Below are positions 1-8,301 of a stretch of 51,888 bases of DNA, piece after piece. The stretch lies in the NCBI GenBank assembly GCA_964386435.1, contig CAYLSV010000018.1, forward strand, positions 1 to 51,888. The letters run 5' to 3'. This stretch comes from CAYLSV01 sp964386435. Lineage in GTDB: Bacteria; Planctomycetota; Phycisphaerae; Tepidisphaerales; Tepidisphaeraceae. A program made the translations under genes and the position numbers. A model generated the notes under the pieces. It saw only the letters and a program-made list of their open reading frames with translations, was not told the DNA's origin and did not search any database. The number at the start of each line of letters is the position of its first letter. The stretch's first letter is position 1.

Positions 1-1076
1 CCCTGAAGTACCGCAGCAAGATGAAGAACGTCGGCCGGGCCGCCGTCGAGGCGTTCGACGAGGCGGCCCAGACGGCGGGCGTCTCGCCGGAGGAATTGGG
101 CGACCAGGTCGTGCCGCTGCTCGGCTTCCCGATGGGCGGCGGGCCGCGGATCCTGACGTGCGGCGAGACCGAGATCCACACCACCATCGGCCCGGACCTG
201 AAGCTGCGGTACTTCAACGCGACCAAGAACAAGCCCGCCAAAACCCTGCCCACCGCCTGCGGCAAGGAGCTGAAAACCGAGATGAAGGACGTGGCCGCGA
301 ACCTGCGGGACGTGGCGAAGAACCAGGCGAGCCGGCTTGAAAATCTGCTCGTCCGTCAACGTCGTTGGCCGGCGACGCGGTGGGCGGAGCTGTTTCTGCA
401 GCACCCCATTCTCCGCCCGTTCGCTTGGCGACTCGTCTGGGGCCACTTCGACGGCGGCGAACTCAAGGCGACGTTCCGCCCGCTCGAAGACGGCAGCCTG
501 AGCACGGTCGACGAGGACGAATACCCACCGCCGACGGGCGGCGAGGTCGGCATCATCCACCCGCTGGAGGTCGATGAGGACGTCCGCCGGGCGTGGCTGG
601 AACACCTCGCCGACTACGAGGTCGACCCGCCGTTCGGGCAGATGGACCGCCCGGTGGTGGCGGTGCCGGACGGGGAGAAATCGGCGAAAAGTTACGCCGG
701 CGTCAGCGGCACGGACCTGGCCGCCCTCACCTTCCGCAGCCGGGCCGAGCGGCGCGGCTGGCGGCGCGGCTCGGTGAACGACGGCGGCAGCGTGGCGAGC
801 TTCATCAAGCACTTCCCCGCCGCCGGCGTCGACTGCATCCTGTTTCTCGAGGGCTACTTCATCGGCGTCGGCATGGACGACCAAGTCAAACTCGAGGACG
901 CCCGCTTCGCCAAGCACGGTTCCTACGACACCGACAGCTACGGCTACGGCGAACCCGCCCGCGACGACGACGACCGCGTCCTGCCACTCGGCGACGTCCC
1001 CCCACTGCCCTACAGCGAATCCATCGGCGACCTCCACCACCTCGCCGGCAAGGCCGACATCGAAGGAGACGAATGA
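1..1076 (+). CDS. DUF4132 domain protein, C-terminal part (truncated by window start)
   Basis: The reading frame is open from base 3 with no stop upstream, so the true start lies outside the window; the first internal Met is at 21. The 350 or so visible residues align by eye with the C-terminal third of the next gene: LLGFPMGGGPRI against FGFPSDGSPRI, HPILRPFAWRLVWG against HPILRPFAARLVWA, IIHPLEVD against IIHPLHLD, and HLADYEVDPPF against HLADYEVEPPF. This is the DUF4132 domain found in MolR-like proteins and in many planctomycete multi-copy families; its biochemical role is unknown. The TGA stop overlaps the next ATG (ATGA at 1073-1076), so the two are probably translationally coupled paralogues. 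The family assignment is fairly secure; no function should be inferred. Confidence 0.75.
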   Translation, partial: LKYRSKMKNVGRAAVEAFDEAAQTAGVSPEELGDQVVPLLGFPMGGGPRILTCGETEIHTTIGPDLKLRYFNATKNKPAKTLPTACGKELKTEMKDVAANLRDVAKNQASRLENLLVRQRRWPATRWAELFLQHPILRPFAWRLVWGHFDGGELKATFRPLEDGSLSTVDEDEYPPPTGGEVGIIHPLEVDEDVRRAWLEHLADYEVDPPFGQMDRPVVAVPDGEKSAKSYAGVSGTDLAALTFRSRAERRGWRRGSVNDGGSVASFIKHFPAAGVDCILFLEGYFIGVGMDDQVKLEDARFAKHGSYDTDSYGYGEPARDDDDRVLPLGDVPPLPYSESIGDLHHLAGKADIEGDE

Positions 1077-3544
1077 TAACCAAGGAAGAACACGACCGCA
1101 TCGTCCGCGAAATGCTCGCCGCCCCGGTGGGCAGTTACTGGACCGCCGAGCGGGCCGTCCAGGAACACGGCGAGGCGGCTTTGCCGGCGCTGTTGGCGTT
1201 CGGCGAGCAGTGCCCGACGGTCGGCGACGCGAACGAGACGCTGGCCAAAGTCGCCGCCCTGCTGGCGAGAAGGTTCGGCGGCCGGGCGGCACCCGTCATC
1301 CAGCGGGTGGCGTGGGACAAGCTGGCCGACCGGCCGATGCTGATCGAGGCGCTGGCCGAGGCGGGGGTGGATCAACCGCGGGTCATGGCCGCCATCGACG
1401 CGGGACTAACCAAGGGTTCGGGCGACTTCCTGCGGGTCGCGCTGCGTTACGGCGGCGAGAAACAACTCGCCGCCGCGACGGCCGTGTTGCTCGACCAGCT
1501 CGACGGCCACGGTCACGCCGAGGCGGTCCGGTTGGCGTTTCAGTACGGCCCGCCCAAGTTGCGCCGACTCGCCGAGGAGCGGGCCAGCGGCGCCTTCATC
1601 AGCCCGGATTTGCTGCGAAACCTCAAGAAAATGGGGCTCACGCCCGAGGCCGAGCGGCAGATCATCGAGGCCGGCATCACCGCGACCTACCCAATGCACG
1701 CCGCGTCGTACATGCGGTTCGGCGTCGAGCGGGGTGACGCACAACTCATCGAACACGTGTGGTCCCGCCTCGCCAGCGCCGGCTACATCGGCGAGGCGGC
1801 GCGGTCAGCGTTGGCGGCGTCGAAGCTGCCGATCATCGACCGGGCCACCTCACTGATCGACGGCGGCAAGGCAGGTGAGAAGAAGGCCGCCGTCAAACTG
1901 CTTGCCGAGCGGGGCGGCGCGGACGTGGCCGATCTCTTTCTAAGGCGGCTGCCGGAACAGACGGACGCCGGGACTCGTGCGTTGATCGTCGAGTCGCTGA
2001 TCGATCTCGGTATGTCAGTGGACTCCGTGGCCGAGGCGTTTGGGCCGGTAGATTTGGACGAACTGGCGGCGCGGGGGAGGAAGACGCGGAAGCCGACGTG
2101 GAAGTGGTTGGATGTGGAGGCGTTGCCGCCGTTGCGGTTTGTGGATGGGGCGGCGGTGGATCCGCTGATCGTGCGGTTGATGTTGGTCGGCCAGTCGAAG
2201 CTCAAGCGGCCGTTGCCGGAGCCGGAGCTGTTGGGGGTGTACCGGCAGATCGATCGGGCGACGTCGGGGGACTTCGCGCTGGCGTTGCTGGCGGCTTTCG
2301 AGACGACGACGAAGGCAAACGCGTGGGTGCTGATGCCCGTGGGGCTGCTCGGCGACGGGCGGGCGGTGGCGCGGCTGCTGGCGCTGATCCGAAAGCAGGC
2401 GAACAAGTACGACGAGAAGATGTTCACGTACGCCCTCAACGCGCTGGCGCTGCAGGGTGGGGAGGCGGCGGTGTTCGGGCTGGTGAGCATCGCCCAGCAG
2501 TACCGCGACGCGGCCAAGCTCAAGCACCGCAAGGCGGCGGCCGTGGCGGACAAACTCATCGACCGGGTGGCGGCGAACCGGGGCGTGTCGCGGGAAGAAC
2601 TCGAGGAGCTGGCGACGCCGACGTTCGGCTTCCCGAGCGACGGCTCGCCGCGGATCGTCGAGGCGGGCAAGCGGACGATCGAGGTCCGCATCGGCGAGGA
2701 CTTCAAGCTCGCCATGGCCGACGCCACCACCGGCAAGCGGGCGGCGAGCATCCCAAAGGCCGCGGGCGAGGCGACGGTGGCGGAGTTCAAGGCGATGCGC
2801 AAGCTCATCGCCGAGGCGGCCAAGGGGCAGGCGGCGCGGCTGGAGCAGGCGATGATCGACGGCATCCGCTGGGACGGCGCGGCGTGGACGACGCGGTTCC
2901 TGACGCACCCGATTCTGCGGCCGTTCGCCGCCCGCTTGGTGTGGGCGACGCTGGACGACGACGGCCGGCCGGCGACGCTTTTCCGGGCGCTGGAGGACGG
3001 CACGCTGACGGACGCCGAGGACGAGGAAGTCGACCCGCCGACGGCTGGGGTGTCGGTGGCGATCATCCACCCGCTGCACCTGGACGCCGAGGTTTTGGCG
3101 GTTTGGCGGGAACATTTGGCCGATTACGAGGTCGAGCCGCCGTTCGAGCAGCTCGATCGGCCGGTGGCGACGTTGCCGGCGGAACTCGCCGAGGCCAGCG
3201 TCGATAAGCGACTCGTCGGCGTCGAGCTCGGCATGCTGTCGCTGCGGTCGAAGCTGCAGAAGCACGGCTGGCGGACCGACTACGCCACGGCCGCGCGGAC
3301 GTTCCGGGCGCTGAACGTCGTCGCCCGCGTCGAGGTCGAGGGCATGGACGATTACTACGGCTACGCCGACCCGTCGGCCCAGGTGAAGCTCGGTTCGCTC
3401 ACCTTCCACCGCCCGCCAACCGACGAGCAACAGCAACGCGAAGCCCCCCAACCGCTGCCGCTGGCCGAGGTCCCGCCGATGGCCTTCAGCGAGTCGGCCG
3501 GCCTGCTCCACCGCCTGGCCGGCAAGGCGGATGACGCGGCGTGA
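1073..3544 (+). CDS. DUF4132 domain protein with N-terminal helical repeats
   Basis: 823 residues. The start is set at ATG 1073, which overlaps the stop of the previous gene and has a good Shine-Dalgarno (AAGGAGA) just upstream; the frame stays open further upstream but that part is antisense-like and unsupported. Roughly residues 1-480 are Ala/Leu-rich and helical (AALPALLAFGEQ, AKVAALLARRF, AAVKLLAERGG), suggesting HEAT-like repeats. Residues from about 500 carry the DUF4132 domain, with HPILRPFAARLVW and EHLADYEVEPPFEQLDRP. It ends with LHRLAGKADDAA, like the LHHLAGKADIEGDE end of its neighbour, so the pair arose by tandem duplication. The molecular function of DUF4132 is not established. 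Confidence 0.75.
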   Translation: MITKEEHDRIVREMLAAPVGSYWTAERAVQEHGEAALPALLAFGEQCPTVGDANETLAKVAALLARRFGGRAAPVIQRVAWDKLADRPMLIEALAEAGVDQPRVMAAIDAGLTKGSGDFLRVALRYGGEKQLAAATAVLLDQLDGHGHAEAVRLAFQYGPPKLRRLAEERASGAFISPDLLRNLKKMGLTPEAERQIIEAGITATYPMHAASYMRFGVERGDAQLIEHVWSRLASAGYIGEAARSALAASKLPIIDRATSLIDGGKAGEKKAAVKLLAERGGADVADLFLRRLPEQTDAGTRALIVESLIDLGMSVDSVAEAFGPVDLDELAARGRKTRKPTWKWLDVEALPPLRFVDGAAVDPLIVRLMLVGQSKLKRPLPEPELLGVYRQIDRATSGDFALALLAAFETTTKANAWVLMPVGLLGDGRAVARLLALIRKQANKYDEKMFTYALNALALQGGEAAVFGLVSIAQQYRDAAKLKHRKAAAVADKLIDRVAANRGVSREELEELATPTFGFPSDGSPRIVEAGKRTIEVRIGEDFKLAMADATTGKRAASIPKAAGEATVAEFKAMRKLIAEAAKGQAARLEQAMIDGIRWDGAAWTTRFLTHPILRPFAARLVWATLDDDGRPATLFRALEDGTLTDAEDEEVDPPTAGVSVAIIHPLHLDAEVLAVWREHLADYEVEPPFEQLDRPVATLPAELAEASVDKRLVGVELGMLSLRSKLQKHGWRTDYATAARTFRALNVVARVEVEGMDDYYGYADPSAQVKLGSLTFHRPPTDEQQQREAPQPLPLAEVPPMAFSESAGLLHRLAGKADDAA

Positions 3545-3578
3545 ATTTGCGGAGACGCATTGGTCGTTGAAGGCCTGC

Positions 3579-3606
3579 CATCGTCGTGTGACGGCGGGGC
3601 CACGCC
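3579..3606 (-). repeat. degenerate REP-like hairpin (family A)
   Basis: Between the DUF4132 gene and the sulfatase, ACGGCGGGGCCACGC matches the 3' half of the family-A repeat seen intact at 47015-47137 and elsewhere, while the other half is degraded. It is called only because of that similarity. Confidence 0.35.
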
Positions 3607-3672
3607 CGGCGTGTTGGCGGCGCTTGTGCTTCGGAATGGTTGTCGTTGCGGGCGGCGCTCGAACGGTTCGGG

Positions 3673-3678
3673 TAGGCT
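3673..3678 (+). promoter_or_regulatory. candidate -10 box of a leaderless transcript (TAGGCT, 7 nt before ATG)
   Basis: TAGGCT ends 7 nt before ATG 3686 of the sulfatase gene and no Shine-Dalgarno is visible in the spacer GGTCGGC. It fits the TANNNT-to-start pattern repeated across the window and supports ATG 3686 over the upstream in-frame codons. Confidence 0.5.
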
Positions 3679-3685
3679 GGTCGGC

Positions 3686-4999
3686 ATGAACATCGTCTAT
3701 CTGCATTCGCACGACACCGGCCGGTGGGTCGAGCCGTATGGGCATGGGCACGCGACGCCAAGTTACTGCCGGGTGGCGGAGGGTGGGGTGTTGTTTGAGG
3801 ACGCGCACACGCCGAGCCCGACGTGCTCGCCGAGTCGGGCGTGTTTGCTCACCGGGCAGATGCCGCGGAAAAACGGCATGATCGGGCTGGCCCACCGCGG
3901 GGCGCGGCTGGTTGATCCGAGGCGGCATTTGGCGAACCTGCTCCGCGGGGCCGGGTACCGAACGGCGCTCTCGGGCGTGCAGCACGAGTTCCGGCACGAC
4001 GAGGTGGGGCAGGCGTACGACGAGGTACTCGCCGGCCACGAAGGTGCCCACAAGGACCCGGAGAAGGCCAACGCCGCCGCGGCGTTTTTGCGGCGCGATC
4101 ACGACAAGCCGTTCTTCCTCGCGTGCGGCTTTGTCACCACCCACCGCCTGGGCGGCCGGGAGATGCAATACTTTAAGCACGGCGACCGCACCTCGGGCGA
4201 TCCCGCCGGTGTGACGGTGCCGCCAGGCCTGCCCGACAACGTTGAGACGCGGCAGGACATCGCCGACTTCAACGAATCGCTCGACCGGCTCGACGATTGC
4301 GTGCGGCGGGTGATCGACGCGATCGACTTCGACAACACGCTGCTGATCCTCACGACCGACCACGGCGTGCCGTTCCCCGGTTACAAGAGCCGGCTCACCG
4401 ACCGGGGCACCGGCGTGCTGCTGATCCTTCGCGGCCCGCCCGCCACCGGCCTCGTCGGCGGCAAGCGGATCGGCGCGACCGTCTCGCACCTCGACGTGCT
4501 GCCGACCATTGCTGAACTGGTTGGTCTGGAAATGCCCGATGACCTCGACGGCAAGTCGCTGCTGCCGCTGGTGCGGGGCGAGCGGGATCGGCTGCACGAG
4601 GTGCTTTACGGCGAGATGAACTACCACGCCGCGTACGAGCCGATGCGATCGGTGCGAACGGCTGATTACCTGTACGTCCGGCACTTCGGCGGTCTGGGCC
4701 ATAAGGTGCTGGGCAATTGCGACCCCGGCCTGACGCGGGAGAAGCTGATCGCCGAAGGCTGGGGTGACGCCCCGCCGGCAACCGAGGAGCTGTACGATTT
4801 GGCCGCCGACCCGGATCAGCTCCAGAACCTCGCCGAGGATGCCGAACATGCCCAGACGCTGGAGGATTTGCGGCAAAAGTTGGCGGACCGGATGCGGGCG
4901 ACGGACGACCCGCTGCTGACGCTCGGCGAGGTACCCCGCCCGCCGGGGCTGGTGGTGACGCCGGTGGACGCGAAGTACGCCGCAGACGTGGAGAAATAA
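3686..4999 (+). CDS. type I sulfatase (N-sulfoglucosamine sulfohydrolase-like)
   Basis: 437 residues. Type I sulfatases hydrolyse sulfate esters or sulfamates using a formylglycine made from a Cys or Ser. The signature is present as TCSPSRACLLTGQ, with the modifiable Cys at about residue 47 in the C-x-P-S-R context. The opening MNIVYLHSHDTGRW and the YGHGHATP segment resemble the heparan N-sulfatase-like sulfatases common in planctomycetes, and DHGVPFPGYKSRLTDRG fits the metal-binding DHG region. No signal peptide is evident in this start choice, which would leave the protein cytoplasmic; the frame extends upstream to 3560 but that stretch lacks a leader. Substrate cannot be read from sequence; sulfated polysaccharides are the usual targets. 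No maturase (FGE or anSME) lies in the window. Confidence 0.88.
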   Translation: MNIVYLHSHDTGRWVEPYGHGHATPSYCRVAEGGVLFEDAHTPSPTCSPSRACLLTGQMPRKNGMIGLAHRGARLVDPRRHLANLLRGAGYRTALSGVQHEFRHDEVGQAYDEVLAGHEGAHKDPEKANAAAAFLRRDHDKPFFLACGFVTTHRLGGREMQYFKHGDRTSGDPAGVTVPPGLPDNVETRQDIADFNESLDRLDDCVRRVIDAIDFDNTLLILTTDHGVPFPGYKSRLTDRGTGVLLILRGPPATGLVGGKRIGATVSHLDVLPTIAELVGLEMPDDLDGKSLLPLVRGERDRLHEVLYGEMNYHAAYEPMRSVRTADYLYVRHFGGLGHKVLGNCDPGLTREKLIAEGWGDAPPATEELYDLAADPDQLQNLAEDAEHAQTLEDLRQKLADRMRATDDPLLTLGEVPRPPGLVVTPVDAKYAADVEK

Positions 5000-5018
5000 C
5001 CCGAGGTAGCCGCCGCCC

Positions 5019-5024
5019 TACCCT
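5019..5024 (+). promoter_or_regulatory. candidate -10 box of a leaderless transcript (TACCCT, 6 nt before GTG)
   Basis: TACCCT is followed by the spacer CGCCGC and then GTG 5031, the start of the ABC-F gene. There is no ribosome binding site in between. It supports the GTG start. Confidence 0.55.
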
Positions 5025-5030
5025 CGCCGC

Positions 5031-6920
5031 GTGCTGCTTTCGGCGGAGAACATGGTGTTGTCGTTCGGCGGCCAACGGGTGCTGACCGGGACGAGTCTGC
5101 ACCTCGACCGCGGCGAACGCCTGGGCCTCATCGGTCCCAACGGTGCGGGCAAGACGACGCTGCTGCGGGTGGTGACCGACGAGCAGGAGCTGGACAACGG
5201 GCAGGTCCGCCTCGCCCGTGGCGCGACGATGGGCGTGCTGCGGCAGGATCCGACTTTTACGCCCGGCCACTCGGTGCGCGACGAGGCGGAGCTGGCGTTC
5301 GAGGAGTTGCACGCCCTGGCGGCGGAGCTGCGCCAGCTTGAGCACGAGATGGCCGATGCGGCGGGTGACCTTGACGCCGTGATGAAGCAGTATGAGGAGG
5401 CCCAGCACCGCTTTGATTTGGCGGGTGGCCACGATTGGCGGCACAAGCTCGATGCCGCGCTCGAGGGCGTCGGCCTCGGGCCGGCACATTGGACGACGGC
5501 GGTGGAAAAGCTCTCCGGCGGGCAGCGGTCGCGGCTGGCGCTGGCGAAGCTGCTGGTGGGCGAGCCGGACGTGCTGCTGCTGGATGAGCCGACGAACCAC
5601 CTCGACTTGGCGGCCGTCGAGTGGCTGGAGAATTACCTGACGCGGTACGTTGGCGCGGTGCTGATTGTCAGCCACGACCGCTACCTGCTCGACCGCCTGG
5701 CCACCCGCATCGCCCGGCTAGATCGCGGGCAGATCCGCAGCTACCCCGGCAACTACTCGGCGTACCTCAAGCAGCGGGAGACGGAGGAACTCGCCCAAAC
5801 CCGCCAGCACGAAAAGGACCAGGCGGCCGTTGCCAAGGAGCGGGAGTACATCCGCCGGTTCAAGGCCGGCCAGCGTGCCCGGCAGGCCAAGGGCCGCGAG
5901 ACGCGGTTGGAGCGGCGGCTGGCCGACGGCGAGATGACCGACGCGGTCAAGCGTGACGGCAGCGTCCACCTGAACCTCGGCGGTCAAGCCGGGCACGGCC
6001 TCGTCGTGGCGGCCGACAAGTTGAGCAAGCGGTACGGCAATCAGGTGCTGTGGGAGAAGGCGTTCTTCGACATCCTCGCCGGCGAGCGGGTCGGCGTCGT
6101 CGGCCCCAACGGCGGCGGGAAGACGACGCTGCTGAAGGTGCTGCTGGACCACGAGAAGCCCGACGCCGGCCGCGTGCGGTGGGGGCCGGGGTTGAACGTC
6201 GGGTACTACGACCAGCGGTTGGACGATTTCTCCCCGGAGAACGCCGTGTTGTACGAGGCGCTGCGGCTGGCCCCCGAAGGCACCAAGCCGCAGCAGGCGC
6301 GGGATCTGCTGGCGGCCCTGTTGCTCCGCGGCGGCGCGGTGGAGAAGCCGATGAGCGCCCTCTCCGGCGGCGAGCGGGCGCGGGTCATGCTCACCCGGCT
6401 GCTGCTCTCCAAGCCCGACGTGTTGGTGATGGACGAGCCGACGAACCACCTCGACATCCCGAGTCGCGAGGCGTTGGAGGACGCACTGTCAGGCTTCGGC
6501 GGCACGCTGATCTGCGTGAGCCACGACAGATATTTCCTGCAGAAAACGACCGAACGCCTGCTCGCCATCGAGCCGCCGACGGTCACCGACTTCCGCGGCG
6601 GGTACGACGCTTGGCGGCAGCGGCAAAGCGAACCGCCCAAGCCCGCCGCCGCGAAGCCGGTGGTGAAACCCGCCCCCAAGAAGCCCAACGGCAACACGGC
6701 GAACAAATACGTTCGCCCTTTCGGCACCGTCGCCACCGCCGCCCTGGAGGAGCAAATCACCGAAACCGAGATCGCCCTCGCCGACGTGCAGGGTGCCTTC
6801 GCCGACACGGTCCGCATGGCCGAGCCCGACGCCGCGAAGACGCTGACGGCGGAGCTCAATGCGCTGCAGACGAAGCTGGGGCAGTTGGAAGAAGAATACT
6901 TCGCCCGCGACGACGCATGA
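5031..6920 (+). CDS. ABC-F family ATPase (Uup/EttA-like)
   Basis: 629 residues with a GTG start. Two ABC ATPase domains are in tandem with no membrane segments, which defines ABC-F proteins acting on the ribosome. Domain 1 has Walker A GPNGAGKTT (about residues 35-43), signature LSGGQRSRLALAKLL and Walker B VLLLDEPTNHLD. Domain 2 has GPNGGGKTT (about 358-366), LSGGERARVMLTRLL and DVLVMDEPTNHLD. Between them is a charged helical linker (the P-site tRNA interaction motif region) with RRFKAGQRARQAKGRE. After a Pro/Lys/Ala-rich tether (PPKPAAAKPVVKPAPKK) comes a C-terminal helical segment with ALEEQITETEIALADVQG, like the Uup coiled-coil domain. Uup-type is more likely than EttA because of that extension. 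Confidence 0.93.
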   Translation: MLLSAENMVLSFGGQRVLTGTSLHLDRGERLGLIGPNGAGKTTLLRVVTDEQELDNGQVRLARGATMGVLRQDPTFTPGHSVRDEAELAFEELHALAAELRQLEHEMADAAGDLDAVMKQYEEAQHRFDLAGGHDWRHKLDAALEGVGLGPAHWTTAVEKLSGGQRSRLALAKLLVGEPDVLLLDEPTNHLDLAAVEWLENYLTRYVGAVLIVSHDRYLLDRLATRIARLDRGQIRSYPGNYSAYLKQRETEELAQTRQHEKDQAAVAKEREYIRRFKAGQRARQAKGRETRLERRLADGEMTDAVKRDGSVHLNLGGQAGHGLVVAADKLSKRYGNQVLWEKAFFDILAGERVGVVGPNGGGKTTLLKVLLDHEKPDAGRVRWGPGLNVGYYDQRLDDFSPENAVLYEALRLAPEGTKPQQARDLLAALLLRGGAVEKPMSALSGGERARVMLTRLLLSKPDVLVMDEPTNHLDIPSREALEDALSGFGGTLICVSHDRYFLQKTTERLLAIEPPTVTDFRGGYDAWRQRQSEPPKPAAAKPVVKPAPKKPNGNTANKYVRPFGTVATAALEEQITETEIALADVQGAFADTVRMAEPDAAKTLTAELNALQTKLGQLEEEYFARDDA

Positions 6921-6966
6921 GCCACCGAGCGGCGAGGCAACGTCTTCGGCCGGCGTGGGTCATCGG

Positions 6967-7047
6967 AAACCCCCACCGCCGCGTAGCGGCTGGGCCACGC
7001 CCGCGGGTCAACGGGGGTGGCCCCGCCTCTACGAGGCGGTGGGGGCT
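6967..7047. repeat. REPIN-like inverted pair of family-A REP hairpins
   Basis: Two related hairpins face each other between the convergent ABC-F and rhamnose isomerase genes. The left copy (6967-7001) reads AAACCCCCACCGCC, then a GCCGC-gta-GCGGC stem, then GGGCCACGCC. The right copy (7017-7047) reads GTGGCCCCGCCT-ctacg-AGGCGGTGGGGG, with a 6-bp stem. The left is the reverse complement of the right in layout. They could also act as a bidirectional transcription barrier between the two convergent genes. Confidence 0.65.
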
Positions 7048-7073
7048 GTTCACTAGTGGGTGCCGCCGGACGG

Positions 7074-8270
7074 TCAGGCGTAGCTGGAGCCGCCGGCGGC
7101 GGCGTTGCGGGGGCCGCGGGCTTGTTCGCGGTCGCCGATGTGGTTGCCGTCGCGGAGGGTGTGCAGCGGATTTTCGGGGAGATTCTTCGACTTCCGCCAC
7201 GCGGCGAGCAGCGGACGGACGTCGGTTTCGTAGGCGTCCTTCAGGCAACCCTCGGCGGCGACAATGTCGCCGGCTTGTTGGGCGTGGGCGAGCTCCTCGC
7301 GATCGACGAGGTGGGCCCGCAGGTACTGGCCTTGGGCGGCGTCGACCGTCTGGACCATCGCCTCGAGCTTGGGCTTGAGGTTGTGCGATTGGTCGACCAT
7401 GTACGCGATGTCGGCGGGTTGGCCGGTGTCGTGGGCGTGCTGGGCGATCTGGTCGAAGATGCGGAACACGGCGTACGGGTCGATGCTGCCAAGCGTCAGA
7501 TCGTCGTCGGCGTACTTGCGGTCGTTGAAGTGGAAGCCGCCCAAATCGCCCGAATCGAGCAGGAAGGCGACGATGTGCTCAATGTTCGTCGCCGGCAAAT
7601 GGTGGCCGGTGTCGACAAGGACCTTCGCCCGATGGCCGGCGGCGTGGGCGAAGTGTTGAGCCATGCCCCAGTCGGCGATGTCGGTGTGGTAAAACGCCGG
7701 CTCGAACGGCTTGTACTCGACGAGCATTTTGCCGCTCTCGGGCATCGCGTCGTGGACCTGTTTCAGGCCGGTTTCCAAGCGCTTTTTGCGGGCGAGCAGG
7801 TTGTCCTGGCCGGGGTAGTTCGTGCCGTCGGCCAGCCACATGGAGAGCAGGTTGCTGCCGGTGCTGGCCATGAGCTTGGCGGAGTAGACGCAGTGGTCGA
7901 CAGCCGATCGCCGAGCGGCTTCGTCGGGGGAGCAGAAGCTGCCGAGCTTGTACTGGGCGTCCTGAAAGACGTTGGGGTTGATGCTGCCCACCCGCACCCC
8001 GGCCGCCTCGGCGAGCTTGGTCGTCGCCGCCCCGGCATCCTCGGGCGACTGGCTCACGTCAAAGTCCCAAAGCACGTGCACCGCCACCGTCGGGCAGCAG
8101 CCGGTCAGCTCGTGCACCAAGCCGGCGTCGGCGAATTTTTCTTCCGTGGTCGCCGCGGCGGCCGCTTGGCGGAACTTGCCGAACCGCGTCCCGGTGTCGG
8201 CAAAGCCCCACGACGGGAGCTCGATTTGGAAGTCGTCGAGGGCGGCCAGGGCGGCGTCGTGGTCGGGCAT
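7074..8270 (-). CDS. rhaI: L-rhamnose isomerase (Pseudomonas/Bacillus RhaI type)
   Basis: 398 residues. It interconverts L-rhamnose and L-rhamnulose in the cytoplasm; relatives of this type are metal-dependent TIM-barrel isomerases with broad aldose specificity. Candidate metal ligands are visible in the right order: VEYKPFEPAFYHTD (Glu), VLVDTGHH (Asp and His), GGFHFNDRKYADDDL (His, Asp) and AYMVDQSHN (Asp). The length is typical. The start ATG 8270 is preceded at 6 nt by TACGCT, not by a Shine-Dalgarno. The gene lies 31 bp downstream of an ABC permease on the same strand, but that permease is of the iron/thiamine type and need not be linked to sugar uptake. No rhamnulokinase or aldolase is in the window. 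Confidence 0.88.
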   Translation of the reverse strand: MPDHDAALAALDDFQIELPSWGFADTGTRFGKFRQAAAAATTEEKFADAGLVHELTGCCPTVAVHVLWDFDVSQSPEDAGAATTKLAEAAGVRVGSINPNVFQDAQYKLGSFCSPDEAARRSAVDHCVYSAKLMASTGSNLLSMWLADGTNYPGQDNLLARKKRLETGLKQVHDAMPESGKMLVEYKPFEPAFYHTDIADWGMAQHFAHAAGHRAKVLVDTGHHLPATNIEHIVAFLLDSGDLGGFHFNDRKYADDDLTLGSIDPYAVFRIFDQIAQHAHDTGQPADIAYMVDQSHNLKPKLEAMVQTVDAAQGQYLRAHLVDREELAHAQQAGDIVAAEGCLKDAYETDVRPLLAAWRKSKNLPENPLHTLRDGNHIGDREQARGPRNAAAGGSSYA

Positions 8271-8276
8271 TCCGCC

Positions 8277-8282
8277 AGCGTA
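8277..8282 (-). promoter_or_regulatory. candidate promoter of rhaI (TACGCT, 6 nt before ATG)
   Basis: On the minus strand CTGACG, then 17 nt, then TACGCT, then GGCGGA and ATG. This gives a plausible -35/-10 pair with the transcript beginning at the start codon. It is the only leaderless candidate in the window where I also see a reasonable -35 element. Confidence 0.55.
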
Positions 8283-8301
8283 GCAAATCGGCCGACGCCC
8301 G

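Noticed and set aside
593..1072. N-terminal extension of the second DUF4132 gene
   Set aside because: The extension overlaps the first DUF4132 gene in another frame and reads as Arg-rich noise; ATG 1073 has a ribosome site and a stop-start overlap.
2015..4876. 953-codon open frame on the minus strand
   Set aside because: It is an Arg/Pro/His-rich shadow antisense to the DUF4132 and sulfatase genes, with no domain or signal, and spans both genes.
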